Part shown: in pieces, positions 8,736-18,099 of the stretch
How positions within the stretch are numbered: the first letter of the stretch is position 1
How the letters are laid out: the number at the start of each line of letters is the position of its first letter
From: an uncultured Lachnoclostridium sp.
Lineage (GTDB): Bacteria > Bacillota > Clostridia > Lachnospirales > Lachnospiraceae
Length of the DNA stretch: 64,000 nucleotides
Assembly: GCA_930986645.1 (NCBI GenBank)
Contig: CAKNJS010000004.1
Span: 1-64,000 of the forward strand
Reading direction: 5' to 3'
Translations under genes and position numbers: made by a program
The notes under the pieces: generated by a model
Told to the model about the DNA's origin: nothing
Databases searched by the model: none
The model's input: the letters and a program-made list of their open reading frames with translations, nothing else

Positions 8736-9878
8736 ATGAAGAAAATTGCAATTCTGGGGTCCACCGGTTCTATCGGCACCCAGACACTTGAAATTGTAAG
8801 GACAAACAAAGATATCAAAGTGACGGCCCTTGCGGCAGGGCGTAATATTGATCTGCTTGAGAAGCAGATCCGAGAGTTTGAGCCGAAACTTGCAGCAGTA
8901 TGGAGTGAAGAACTGGCATCTGAATTAAAGAGCCGTGTCCGCGATATGCAGGTAGAGATTCTTTCCGGCATGGACGGACTTCTGGCTACAGCTGCGGAGC
9001 AGGAATCGGAAATTCTCGTGACAGCGATCGTCGGTATGATCGGAATCCTTCCGACCATCGAAGCCATTAAAGCGGGGAAAGATATTGCGCTGGCAAATAA
9101 GGAGACGCTTGTGACGGCCGGGCATATTATTATGCCGCTGGCAAAGGAGCACCATGTGTCCATTCTGCCGGTGGACAGCGAGCACAGTGCTATTTTCCAG
9201 TCACTGCAGGGAGGACAGAGAAAGGCGCTGCACAAGATTCTTTTGACCGCATCGGGCGGTCCTTTTCGCGGAAAGAAGAGAGAAGAGCTGGAGAATATTC
9301 AGGTGGAAGACGCCCTGAAGCACCCGAACTGGGAGATGGGGCGCAAGATCACGATCGATTCCTCCACCATGGTCAATAAGGGGCTGGAAGTGATCGAGGC
9401 AAAATGGCTCTTTGGAGTCACTGTGGACCAGATTCAGGTAGTCGTACAGCCGCAGAGTATTATCCATTCGATGGTGGAGTATGAGGACGGTGCGGTGATC
9501 GCCCAGCTTGGCACACCGGATATGAAACTTCCGATTCAGTATGCGCTCTATTATCCGGAGAGAAGATATCTCCCCGGAGAACGGCTGGACTTCGGGACAC
9601 TGACGCAGATTACATTTGAGAAGCCTGACATGGAGACATTTTACGGACTGAAGCTGGCTGTCGAGGCGGGAAAGAGAGGGGGATCTCTTCCGACGGTATT
9701 TAATGCGGCCAATGAAAAAGCGGTGGCTCTGTTCCTAGACCGGAAGATCAGGTATCTTCAGATACCTGAGATCATTCAGGCGTGTATGGAAAACCATAAG
9801 AATATTTCAGACCCGACTGTGGAAGAGATACTAAAGACGGAGCAGGAAACATATCAATTTATTAAAAACAGGTGGTAA
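8736..9878 (+). CDS. dxr: 1-deoxy-D-xylulose 5-phosphate reductoisomerase
   Basis: Second enzyme of the methylerythritol phosphate pathway, converting DXP to MEP with NADPH. From the ATG at 8736 the protein has 380 residues and begins MKKIAILGSTGSIG, the NADPH-binding loop. Other signatures: ALANKETLVTAGH, PVDSEHSAIFQ (metal site), and KITIDSSTMVNKGLE. An in-frame ATG at 8721 exists, but the GAGG at about 8723-8726 is positioned to serve the 8736 start. It links isoprenoid supply to the uppS product and directly precedes rseP (4-base gap). Confidence 0.96.
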   Translation: MKKIAILGSTGSIGTQTLEIVRTNKDIKVTALAAGRNIDLLEKQIREFEPKLAAVWSEELASELKSRVRDMQVEILSGMDGLLATAAEQESEILVTAIVGMIGILPTIEAIKAGKDIALANKETLVTAGHIIMPLAKEHHVSILPVDSEHSAIFQSLQGGQRKALHKILLTASGGPFRGKKREELENIQVEDALKHPNWEMGRKITIDSSTMVNKGLEVIEAKWLFGVTVDQIQVVVQPQSIIHSMVEYEDGAVIAQLGTPDMKLPIQYALYYPERRYLPGERLDFGTLTQITFEKPDMETFYGLKLAVEAGKRGGSLPTVFNAANEKAVALFLDRKIRYLQIPEIIQACMENHKNISDPTVEEILKTEQETYQFIKNRW

Positions 9879-9881
9879 TGC

Positions 9882-10913
9882 ATGGGTATAATCATAGCGA
9901 TCCTACTATTCAGTTTTATAATCATCTTCCATGAGCTTGGGCATTTTCTCCTTGCAAAGGCAAACGGCATCCGGGTGGATGAGTTTTCGCTTGGTCTGGG
10001 ACCGACCCTGATCGGAAAGAAGATCGGCGGTACGTTTTTCTGTATCAAGCTGCTTCCGTTCGGCGGAGCCTGCATGATGGGCGAGGACGATACGGATGAT
10101 ATGTCCGAGGGAAGCTTTAACAGTAAATCTGTCTGGGCGCGGATATCGGTCATTGCGGCAGGGCCTCTATTTAACCTGATTCTGGCATGGATATTCTGTG
10201 TGATCCTGATCGGTGCGGCCGGATATCAGTCCACTAAAATTACGGAAGTGAATGACGGTTATTCGGCACAGGAGCAGGGACTTCAGGCGGGGGATGTGAT
10301 CAGAGAGATCAACGGGCGGAATGTCCACATCTGGGATGATGTGCAGCTCTATACGCTGACTCATCCCGATGATACGCCTTATGAAGTTGTATATGAACGT
10401 GACGGAGAAGAGTATACGGCCCGGATCGAGCCCAGACAGCTGGAAGGCGACGCGTCGCCCCTGCTGGGAGTGACCGGCGGCGATTTTCACCGCCCGGGTA
10501 TATTCGGTTCCATGCAGTATGGGTTTTACAGGCTGAAATACTGGATGAACTATACTGCAGACAGTCTGCGCATGCTGGTTACAGGCAAGGTGGGATTAAA
10601 AGATATGTCCGGCCCGGTAGGCATTGTCACAGTAGTGGATGACGTATACGAGTCGTCTGCTCCGGCAGGCATAGCTGCTGTAGCGCTGAGCCTGATGAAT
10701 TTCGGCACTTTCCTGTCGGCAAACCTTGGAGTAGTGAATCTGCTGCCTATACCGGCTCTGGACGGAGGCAGGCTTGTGTTTCTTATCATAGAAGCAGTGA
10801 GGCGCAAACGGGTGTCGCCGGAGAAAGAGGGTATGGTTCATTTCGCCGGATTTGCACTGCTTATGGTGCTTATGGTCGTGGTTATGTTTAACGATATTAT
10901 GAAATTGTTCTAA
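9882..10913 (+). CDS. rseP: Site-2 intramembrane zinc protease RseP/RasP
   Basis: Membrane-embedded metalloprotease of the RseP/RasP type that cleaves anti-sigma factors and signal-peptide remnants within the membrane. The 343-residue protein has the HELGH zinc motif near residue 18 in the first helix, one PDZ domain at about residues 110-200, and the second metal motif NLLPIPALDGGR near 290. It is the last gene of the pyrH-rseP block and is followed by a strong hairpin with a T-run. Confidence 0.96.
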   Translation: MGIIIAILLFSFIIIFHELGHFLLAKANGIRVDEFSLGLGPTLIGKKIGGTFFCIKLLPFGGACMMGEDDTDDMSEGSFNSKSVWARISVIAAGPLFNLILAWIFCVILIGAAGYQSTKITEVNDGYSAQEQGLQAGDVIREINGRNVHIWDDVQLYTLTHPDDTPYEVVYERDGEEYTARIEPRQLEGDASPLLGVTGGDFHRPGIFGSMQYGFYRLKYWMNYTADSLRMLVTGKVGLKDMSGPVGIVTVVDDVYESSAPAGIAAVALSLMNFGTFLSANLGVVNLLPIPALDGGRLVFLIIEAVRRKRVSPEKEGMVHFAGFALLMVLMVVVMFNDIMKLF

Positions 10914-10917
10914 AGAT

Positions 10918-10967
10918 TGTCTTCCGCATATATAATTAATAGATCATTTATATGCGGGAGACTTTTT
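10918..10967 (+). terminator. Terminator after rseP
   Basis: GTCTTCCGCATATA at about 10919 pairs with TATATGCGGGAGAC ending at 10963, followed by five T. It closes the pyrH-rseP operon and overlaps the only upstream in-frame ATG of the next gene, which argues against that ATG as a start. Confidence 0.7.
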
Positions 10968-10969
10968 AT

Positions 10970-12235
10970 ATGCGGGATATAAGAGCAATGCAGGAGGAGG
11001 CTTCGGGAAAAGGGGAGCTTCAGATCAATGTCACGTCCACACTTGATTCCCGTCCAATCGCAGAGGCGCGGATATCCATCTCTTATACGGGGGTGCCGGA
11101 ACAGACACTGGAGCAGGTGTCGACAGATTCGTCCGGTCAGAGCGAGGTGCTGACGCTGGATGCACCGCCTGAAGAGTGGAGTCTGGATCCGGATAACGAA
11201 AGGCAGCCTTATTCCGAATATACACTGGATGTCAGTGCGCCGGGATTCGAGCCGGTGAGTATCGCAGGAACGGAGATACTTGCAAATGTGAAGGCCATAC
11301 AAAATGTAAGGATGCGGCCGAGTGATACGGGCGGGGAGGAAGAGGAAGTATTTGTCATCCCTGCTCACACCTTATACGGGGATTATCCTCCCAAAATCGC
11401 AGAGGATGAGATCAAGCCAGCCAACGAATCCGGGGAGATCGTCTTAAGCAGGGTAGTTGTGCCGGAGTATATTGTCGTTCACGACGGTTCTCCCAGAGAT
11501 ACGACAGCGACGAACTATTATGTAAAATATAAAGACTATATCAAAAATGTGGCGTCTAGTGAGATATATGCCACATGGCCCTCGGATACCATACGTGCGA
11601 ATGTGCTGGCGATCATGTCGTTTACGCTGAATCGAGTTTATACGGAATGGTACAGGAACCGGGGATATGATTTTACGATTACATCATCCACAGCGTTTGA
11701 TCATAAGTGGATACCGGAGCGGAATTTTTACGATACCATATCTGTGATCGTGGATGAACTTTTCGCTGCATATCTGTCCCGGCCGAATGTAAGGCAGCCG
11801 ATTCTGACCCAGTACTGTGACGGCAGACGTGTGAGCTGTCCGAACTGGATGACTCAGTGGGGATCAAAGGAACTGGGAGACAAAGGGTATTCGCCTATTG
11901 AAATCCTGCGGTATTTCTACGGGGATGATATGTATATCAACTCGGCCGAAGAGATCTCGGGTATACCGTCGTCATGGCCGGGATACACTCTTGAGGAAGG
12001 CTCCAGCGGAGCCAAGGTGAAACAGATGCAGGAACAGCTCAATGTGATTGCAGGAGCTTACCCGGCACTTCCGAAGATTACGGCGGACGGAATCTACGGG
12101 CCTGCTACGGCGAATGCCGTGCGCGAGTTCCAGTCCGTGTTCGGCCTGCCTCCAACAGGGAAGGCAGATTATCCGACATGGTATAAGATATCAGAAATCT
12201 ATGTGGGGGTGTCGAGAATAGCAGAACTGACTTAA
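10970..12235 (+). CDS. SpoIID-like protein with C-terminal peptidoglycan-binding domain
   Basis: About 421 residues with three parts. Residues 10-115 look like a beta-sandwich of the carboxypeptidase-regulatory type (repeated strand pattern, DSRPIAEARISISY). Residues 160-290 resemble the SpoIID/LytB region: VASSEIYATWPSDTIRANVL recalls the SpoIID VASEMP...WP-EALKAQA motif. Residues 340-405 are a peptidoglycan-binding-1 domain (GSSGAKVKQMQEQLNVI ... DGIYGPATANAVREFQ). No signal peptide is seen. The start is uncertain; ATG 10970 has GGGAG about 10 bases upstream. It probably acts on or binds spore or vegetative wall, but the enzyme activity is inferred. Confidence 0.65.
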   Translation: MRDIRAMQEEASGKGELQINVTSTLDSRPIAEARISISYTGVPEQTLEQVSTDSSGQSEVLTLDAPPEEWSLDPDNERQPYSEYTLDVSAPGFEPVSIAGTEILANVKAIQNVRMRPSDTGGEEEEVFVIPAHTLYGDYPPKIAEDEIKPANESGEIVLSRVVVPEYIVVHDGSPRDTTATNYYVKYKDYIKNVASSEIYATWPSDTIRANVLAIMSFTLNRVYTEWYRNRGYDFTITSSTAFDHKWIPERNFYDTISVIVDELFAAYLSRPNVRQPILTQYCDGRRVSCPNWMTQWGSKELGDKGYSPIEILRYFYGDDMYINSAEEISGIPSSWPGYTLEEGSSGAKVKQMQEQLNVIAGAYPALPKITADGIYGPATANAVREFQSVFGLPPTGKADYPTWYKISEIYVGVSRIAELT

Positions 12236-12320
12236 GATGCGCTGCCGGTCGGAGAAAATCGAAACCGGTAATATACGGCTGAGATACAAAAGAAATGCGG
12301 GAATAGCAGAGAGGAGTTCT

Positions 12321-13574
12321 ATGGCACAGAGAAGAAGGAGAAGGCGGAGAGAAAAAAGAAGGCGCAAGGCGGGATGTGCAGCCACACTTATTATCGTGCT
12401 GATGCTTGGTGCGGGCGCCGCATACGGAATCCCGCGGGCAGCCAGCCGGTTTGGAGATCAGGTGCAGGAGACTTTCAGGGAGACTGTGAAGAAAACTGTG
12501 AATACACTGCAGGCGGAAGACGTCGATTTCCCCGAACTAAGTGTGACGGCTGACGAGGTTTCGGATCACTTTTATTACCAGCAGCTGACTGATGAGGAGC
12601 AGACCGTCTACAGAGAACTGCTGCAGGGAGTAACAGATATGAAAGAGTGTATCCTGATCCATGCAGGAAAAGGGGAACGGCCTGAGAAGGCATATGAGTA
12701 TCTTCTCTATGACTGTCCGGAACTTTTCTGGTGCGCCGGCAGTTCAAGAATGACGGCGTATGACACGTATACTGAGTTCTGGCCGGAATATACATGCACA
12801 GCCGGGGAGAGGGAAAAAAGACAGGATGAGATTCAAGCTGCTTTGACAGAATGCATGGCCGGCCTTGAGACATCTGCCGGAGAATATGACAGGATCCGTT
12901 ATGTATACGAGTATCTCGTCAATACGGTCGACTATGACGAAAATGCCCCTGACAATCAGAATATTTACAGCGCGCTCGTGGGAAAAAGCTCTGTGTGCGC
13001 CGGTTATTCCAGAGCTGCGCAGTATCTTTTGAACAATATGGGAATCGAATGTATCTACGTGGTAGGGACTGCAAAAGGGCAGGAGGCCCATGCATGGAAT
13101 ATTGTGAACTGCGGCGGGAAATATTATCAGATGGATGTGACATTCGGGGATCCGGTTTTCCTATCCTCGGAGAGCGGAGAAAACCTTCCGGGAAATATCA
13201 TCTATTATGATTATCTGTGCTGTACGGATGCAGAGATTCTGGCAGATCATATACCCTCGGACGAGGCCGCATACCCTGCGTGTATATCGGATGATCTTAA
13301 CTACTACAGAATGAACGGCATGTACTATGATTCGTATGATCCCCAAATCCTTCTGGGAGATATGAACGACAGTATCTATGAAGGGCAGGAGATGTTCGTG
13401 TGCAAGTTTTCATCATCGGAAATCTACCAGAATGCCCGTGATGCCGTGATCGAAGACTTGTTCCCGAAGGCGGCGAAGACGCTGGGTACAGTGTACGGAC
13501 TGGAGCAGGTAAAGTACACATACATCGATGATGAGACCCATAATAAAATCATGGTTTTTTGGAATTATCAGTAA
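12321..13574 (+). CDS. Membrane-anchored transglutaminase-like protein
   Basis: About 417 residues. An arginine-rich N-terminus (MAQRRRRRRREKRRR) is followed by one membrane helix at about residues 18-40, so most of the protein lies outside the membrane. Residues 200-280 form a transglutaminase-like core with the catalytic triad in order: Cys of SVCAGYS, His of EAHAWN and Asp of MDVTFGDP. Such bacterial proteins are usually peptidases or cross-linkers of the envelope rather than true transglutaminases. ATG 12321 is chosen for the GAGAGGAG just upstream; the frame is open back to 12237. It follows the SpoIID-like gene closely and is probably co-transcribed. Confidence 0.75.
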   Translation: MAQRRRRRRREKRRRKAGCAATLIIVLMLGAGAAYGIPRAASRFGDQVQETFRETVKKTVNTLQAEDVDFPELSVTADEVSDHFYYQQLTDEEQTVYRELLQGVTDMKECILIHAGKGERPEKAYEYLLYDCPELFWCAGSSRMTAYDTYTEFWPEYTCTAGEREKRQDEIQAALTECMAGLETSAGEYDRIRYVYEYLVNTVDYDENAPDNQNIYSALVGKSSVCAGYSRAAQYLLNNMGIECIYVVGTAKGQEAHAWNIVNCGGKYYQMDVTFGDPVFLSSESGENLPGNIIYYDYLCCTDAEILADHIPSDEAAYPACISDDLNYYRMNGMYYDSYDPQILLGDMNDSIYEGQEMFVCKFSSSEIYQNARDAVIEDLFPKAAKTLGTVYGLEQVKYTYIDDETHNKIMVFWNYQ

Positions 13575-13625
13575 TAGTTTTGAATATTTAGAAGTATTTC
13601 TGAATATTTTTGCAGGATTTATCAG

Positions 13626-13654
13626 TTGAATTATAAGCTCAGTTGTAGTATAAT
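13626..13654 (+). promoter_or_regulatory. Promoter of carAB
   Basis: TTGAAT (13626-13631), a 17-base spacer and a perfect TATAAT (13649-13654). Transcription would start near 13661 and give a leader of about 120 bases before carA. Confidence 0.75.
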
Positions 13655-13674
13655 CTTTACAATTTGAGAAAGAG

Positions 13675-13707
13675 GGCGCTCTGGGATCAAAAGACTCCAA
13701 GAGTGCC
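13675..13707 (+). promoter_or_regulatory. Hairpin in the carAB leader
   Basis: GGCGCTCT (13675-13682) pairs with AGAGTGCC (13700-13707), with a further TGGGA/TCCA pairing inside. It lies in the transcribed leader. It is followed by CTTTGC rather than a T-run, so it is either a weak attenuator or a structural element. I could not identify a PyrR binding loop. Confidence 0.45.
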
Positions 13708-13781
13708 TTTGCTATGTGACGGCATATCAGTTCTCAGAGTACTATTAATTATTGTATTATACAAAGGGAAAGGGTGAACAG

Positions 13782-14852
13782 ATGAAGGCGTTTCTAATAT
13801 TGGAAGACGGTACAGTATTTACAGGAACAAGCATTGGTTCCACTCGTGAATGTATCAGCGAGATCGTTTTTAATACTTCTATGACGGGGTATCTCGAGGT
13901 GCTGACGGATCCTTCTTATGCGGGACAGGCAGTCACCATGACATATCCTCTGATCGGAAATTACGGAATTACGCCGGACATGGAGTCTAAAAAGGCATGG
14001 CCGGACGGATATATTGTGAGGGAATTATCCCGCATGCCCAGCAATTTCCGCTGCGAGGGCACAATTCAGGATTTCTTAAAAGAGCAGGACATCCCGGGTA
14101 TTGCAGGGATCGACACCAGAGCTCTTACAAAGATCCTGAGAGAAAAAGGCACCATGAACGGCATGATCACAACGGATGAAAATTATGATCTGGACGAGAT
14201 CATCCCGAAACTGAAAGCTTATACAGTCGGAGATGTGGTATCGAAAGTGACCTGTGAGGAAAAATATGTCCTGAAAGGCGGCGGACTTAAGGTCGCGCTT
14301 CTGGATCTGGGCGCTAAGAACAACATCGCGAAATCTTTGAATGACCGTGGATGTGAGGTGACCGTATATCCGGCACACACCACTGCAGAGGAGATCATCG
14401 CATCAAAGCCGGACGGCATTATGCTCTCCAACGGCCCCGGAGATCCGGCGGACTGTACTTCCATTATTGAGGAGATCCGCAAGCTGTACAATACAGATAT
14501 CCCGATCTTTGCCATCTGTCTTGGGCACCAGCTTATGGCTCTTGCTACAGGCGCGACCACCCATAAACTGAAATACGGACACCGTGGCGGCAACCATCCG
14601 GTGAAAGACCTTGAGACCGGAAGAGTATATATCTCCTCCCAGAATCACGGCTATGTTGTGGATGAAGAGTCCATTGACCCGAATGTGGCGGTTCCGGCGT
14701 TCCGGAATGTAAATGACGGAACAAACGAAGGCCTTGCCTATATCGGAAAGAATATCTTCACTGTTCAGTTCCATCCGGAGGCGTGTCCGGGACCGCAGGA
14801 TTCCGGTTACCTCTTTGACAGATTTATTGACATGATGAAAGGAGCGAAATAA
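13782..14852 (+). CDS. carA: Carbamoyl-phosphate synthase small subunit (glutaminase)
   Basis: Hydrolyses glutamine and passes ammonia to CarB for carbamoyl phosphate, used in arginine and pyrimidine synthesis. The protein has 356 residues from ATG 13782, where AAAGGGTGAAC serves as ribosome binding site and the sequence begins MKAFLILEDGTVF as expected. The N-terminal half is the CarA-specific domain; the class I amidotransferase half has the nucleophile in AICLGHQLMALA and the His and Glu in VQFHPEACPGP. It overlaps carB by one base (TAATG), so the subunits are translationally coupled. Confidence 0.97.
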   Translation: MKAFLILEDGTVFTGTSIGSTRECISEIVFNTSMTGYLEVLTDPSYAGQAVTMTYPLIGNYGITPDMESKKAWPDGYIVRELSRMPSNFRCEGTIQDFLKEQDIPGIAGIDTRALTKILREKGTMNGMITTDENYDLDEIIPKLKAYTVGDVVSKVTCEEKYVLKGGGLKVALLDLGAKNNIAKSLNDRGCEVTVYPAHTTAEEIIASKPDGIMLSNGPGDPADCTSIIEEIRKLYNTDIPIFAICLGHQLMALATGATTHKLKYGHRGGNHPVKDLETGRVYISSQNHGYVVDEESIDPNVAVPAFRNVNDGTNEGLAYIGKNIFTVQFHPEACPGPQDSGYLFDRFIDMMKGAK

Positions 14853-17800
14853 TGCCAAGAGATTTAAGCATAAAGAAAGTACTGGTTATCGGTTCCGGTC
14901 CGATCGTTATCGGACAGGCAGCAGAATTTGACTATGCGGGAACACAGGCGTGCCGTTCCTTGAAGGAAGAGGGAATTGAAGTTGTCCTGTTAAACTCCAA
15001 CCCGGCTACCATCATGACAGACAAAGACATCGCGGACCGCGTATATATCGAGCCGCTTACTGTAGAAGTAGTAGAGCAGCTGATCAAGAAAGAAAAACCG
15101 GACAGCGTACTTCCGACACTTGGAGGACAGGCCGGGCTGAACCTTGCCATGGAGCTGGAAGAGGCAGGATTCTTAAAAGAAAACGGCGTGCGCCTGATCG
15201 GAACGACTTCCGAGACAATTAAGAAAGCGGAGGATCGTCTGGAATTCAAGGCAACTATGGAGAAGATCGGCGAACCCGTTGCAGCTTCCCTTGTCGTGGA
15301 AAATGTGGACGACGGTCTTGCGTTTGCAAATAAGATCGGCTATCCGGTGGTGCTCCGTCCGGCTTATACGCTGGGAGGAAGCGGCGGCGGTATTGCCCAT
15401 GATTCCCACCAGCTTGTGGAAATCCTTGAGAACGGACTTCGTCTTTCCCGTGTGGGACAGGTGCTTGTAGAGCGCTGTATCGCGGGATGGAAAGAGATCG
15501 AGTATGAGGTGATGCGTGACAGCAAAGGCAACTGTATTACGGTATGTAATATGGAGAATATCGACCCTGTGGGCGTGCACACAGGAGATTCCATCGTTGT
15601 GGCTCCGTCCCAGACTCTGGGAGATAAAGAATACCAGATGCTGCGTACTTCGGCGCTGAATATTATCAGCGAGCTGAATATTACTGGAGGATGTAACGTA
15701 CAGTATGCACTGAACCCGGATTCCTTTGAGTACTGTGTAATCGAAGTTAATCCCCGTGTGAGCCGTTCTTCCGCACTTGCTTCCAAGGCTACAGGATATC
15801 CGATCGCCAAGGTGGCGGCAAAGATTGCTCTGGGTTATACACTGGATGAGATTAAGAACGCTATCACCCAGAAGACATACGCAAGCTTCGAACCTATGCT
15901 GGACTATGTGGTTGTAAAGCTTCCGCGTCTGCCGTTTGATAAATTTATCAGCGCCAAGAGAACGCTGACCACTCAGATGAAGGCGACCGGCGAGGTTATG
16001 AGTATCTGCAATAATTTCGAAGGTGCGCTGATGAAAGCGATCCGCTCTCTTGAGCAGCATGTGGACAGCCTCATGTCTTATGACTTCACGGGCCTTTCCG
16101 AGGATGAGCTTTTAGAGCAGCTTGCTGTTGTAGACGATATGCGCATGTGGAAGATCGCAGAGGCAATCCGCAGAGGCATCGACTACGATACTATTTATAA
16201 TATTACAAAAGTAGACCGCTGGTTTATTGATAAATTCGCTATCATTGTGGAGATGGAGAATGCGCTGAAGACACAGGAGCTGACCGTTGATCTTTTAAGG
16301 GAAGCAAAACGTATCGAGTTCCCGGACAATGTGATAGCACGCCTGACAGGGAAGACAGAGCGTGAGATCCATGACATGCGCCATGCAAACGGCATCGTAG
16401 CATCTTATAAAATTGTTGATACATGTGCGGCGGAATTTGCGGCAGAGACACCGTATTACTACTCTGTATACGGAAGTGAGAACGAAGTGGAAGAGACGAC
16501 AGGCAAGAAGAAAGTTCTTGTCCTCGGATCCGGCCCCATCCGTATCGGACAGGGAATCGAGTTCGACTTCTGTTCTGTGCACTGTACATGGGCATTTGCC
16601 AAGGAAGGCTATGAGACGATCATCGTCAATAATAACCCTGAGACGGTAAGTACAGACTTTGACATCGCAGACAAGCTGTATTTCGAGCCGCTTACACCGG
16701 AAGATGTGGAAAGCATCGTTGATATCGAGAAACCGGACGGAGCTGTCGTACAGTTCGGCGGCCAGACGGCCATCAAGCTGACAGAATCCCTGATGAAGAT
16801 GGGCGTGCCGATCCTCGGTACTTCCGCGGAAAACGTAGATAAGGCTGAGGACAGGGAGCTCTTTGACGAGATTCTTGAAGAGTGTGAGATCCCGCGTCCG
16901 ACAGGCGGAACCGTATTTACCGCGGAGGAGGCAAAAGAAGTTGCAAACCGACTCGGCTATCCGGTACTTGTACGTCCGTCCTATGTGCTTGGCGGACAGG
17001 GTATGCAGATCGCCATCAATGACAATGATATCGACCAGTTTATCGGCATTATCAACCGGATCGCGCAGGATCACCCGATCCTCGTGGATAAATACCTGCA
17101 GGGCAAGGAGATTGAGGTAGACGCTGTATGCGATGGCACAGATATCCTGATTCCGGGTATCATGGAGCATATCGAGCGTGCCGGTATCCACTCCGGAGAC
17201 AGTATCTCCGTATATCCGGCCCAGAGTCTGACAGACAGTGCAAAAGCAAAGATTGCCGAGTACACGAGAAGACTTGCAAAATCTCTCCATGTCATCGGTA
17301 TGATCAACATTCAGTTCATCGTCTGCGGCGAGGACGATGTATACGTGATCGAGGTTAACCCGAGATCCAGCCGTACCGTACCGTACATCAGCAAGGTGAC
17401 GGGCATTCCGATCGTGCCGCTGGCGACACAGGTGATCATCGGAAAGAAAATAAAAGATCTTGGATATACACCGGGACTGCAGCCTGAGGCAGATTACGTG
17501 GCAGTGAAGATGCCGGTATTCTCCTTTGAGAAGATCAGAGGCGCAGATATCAGCCTCGGACCTGAGATGAAGTCCACAGGAGAGTGTCTCGGAATCGCGA
17601 AGACATTCGACGAGGCTCTTTACAAGGCATTCCTCGGTGCAGGAATCAAGCTGCCGAAGTTCAAGAATATGATCATGACTGTCCGTGATGAGGAGCATCC
17701 GGCCGCAGTGGAGATCGGGCGCAGATTTGCAAATATCGGCTACCATATCTTTGCTACAAGCGGAACAGCGAGAGCACTCAACGAGGCAGGGGTAAAGGCT

Positions 17801-18052
17801 ACACCTGTGCGTAAGATCGAGCAGGAGTCACCGAACCTCCTTGACCTGATCTTAGGACATAAGATCGACCTCGTTATCGATATCCCGGCACAGGGAGCAG
17901 AACACTCCAAAGACGGATTTGTTATCCGGAGAAATGCCATCGAGACAGGTGTGAACGTGCTGACGGCCATTGATACCGCGGAGGCGCTGATCACCAGTCT
18001 GGAGAATACAGATATCAAGAAACTGACGCTTATAGATATTGCAACGGTGTAG
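14852..18052 (+). CDS. carB: Carbamoyl-phosphate synthase large subunit
   Basis: The synthetase subunit: two homologous ATP-grasp halves make carboxyphosphate and then carbamoyl phosphate. It has 1066 residues, normal for the family. The two halves start with near-identical loops, LVIGSGPIVIGQAAEFDYAG near residue 10 and LVLGSGPIRIGQGIEFDF near residue 554, and each has the ATP-grasp motif (VIEVNPRVSRSSALASKATG; VIEVNPRSSRTVPYISKVTG). Residues 935-1066 form the MGS-like allosteric domain (ATSGTARAL). Intact and ordinary. The 3' end is followed by a hairpin and the long gene-free interval. Confidence 0.98.
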   Translation: MPRDLSIKKVLVIGSGPIVIGQAAEFDYAGTQACRSLKEEGIEVVLLNSNPATIMTDKDIADRVYIEPLTVEVVEQLIKKEKPDSVLPTLGGQAGLNLAMELEEAGFLKENGVRLIGTTSETIKKAEDRLEFKATMEKIGEPVAASLVVENVDDGLAFANKIGYPVVLRPAYTLGGSGGGIAHDSHQLVEILENGLRLSRVGQVLVERCIAGWKEIEYEVMRDSKGNCITVCNMENIDPVGVHTGDSIVVAPSQTLGDKEYQMLRTSALNIISELNITGGCNVQYALNPDSFEYCVIEVNPRVSRSSALASKATGYPIAKVAAKIALGYTLDEIKNAITQKTYASFEPMLDYVVVKLPRLPFDKFISAKRTLTTQMKATGEVMSICNNFEGALMKAIRSLEQHVDSLMSYDFTGLSEDELLEQLAVVDDMRMWKIAEAIRRGIDYDTIYNITKVDRWFIDKFAIIVEMENALKTQELTVDLLREAKRIEFPDNVIARLTGKTEREIHDMRHANGIVASYKIVDTCAAEFAAETPYYYSVYGSENEVEETTGKKKVLVLGSGPIRIGQGIEFDFCSVHCTWAFAKEGYETIIVNNNPETVSTDFDIADKLYFEPLTPEDVESIVDIEKPDGAVVQFGGQTAIKLTESLMKMGVPILGTSAENVDKAEDRELFDEILEECEIPRPTGGTVFTAEEAKEVANRLGYPVLVRPSYVLGGQGMQIAINDNDIDQFIGIINRIAQDHPILVDKYLQGKEIEVDAVCDGTDILIPGIMEHIERAGIHSGDSISVYPAQSLTDSAKAKIAEYTRRLAKSLHVIGMINIQFIVCGEDDVYVIEVNPRSSRTVPYISKVTGIPIVPLATQVIIGKKIKDLGYTPGLQPEADYVAVKMPVFSFEKIRGADISLGPEMKSTGECLGIAKTFDEALYKAFLGAGIKLPKFKNMIMTVRDEEHPAAVEIGRRFANIGYHIFATSGTARALNEAGVKATPVRKIEQESPNLLDLILGHKIDLVIDIPAQGAEHSKDGFVIRRNAIETGVNVLTAIDTAEALITSLENTDIKKLTLIDIATV

Positions 18053-18062
18053 AAATTTCTAT

Positions 18063-18099
18063 TTTTCGGACTGAATGCCAATGGGATAAGGTCCGAAAA
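18063..18099 (+). terminator. Hairpin after carB
   Basis: TTTTCGGAC (18063-18071) and GTCCGAAAA (18091-18099) form a perfect 9-bp stem with a 19-base loop, 10 bases after the carB stop. No T-run follows, but the stem itself begins and ends in T/A tracts. Confidence 0.55.

Noticed and set aside
16295-17746. Long minus-strand open frame of about 480 codons opposite carB
   Set aside because: Shadow of the carB reading frame, with no domain or start signal.
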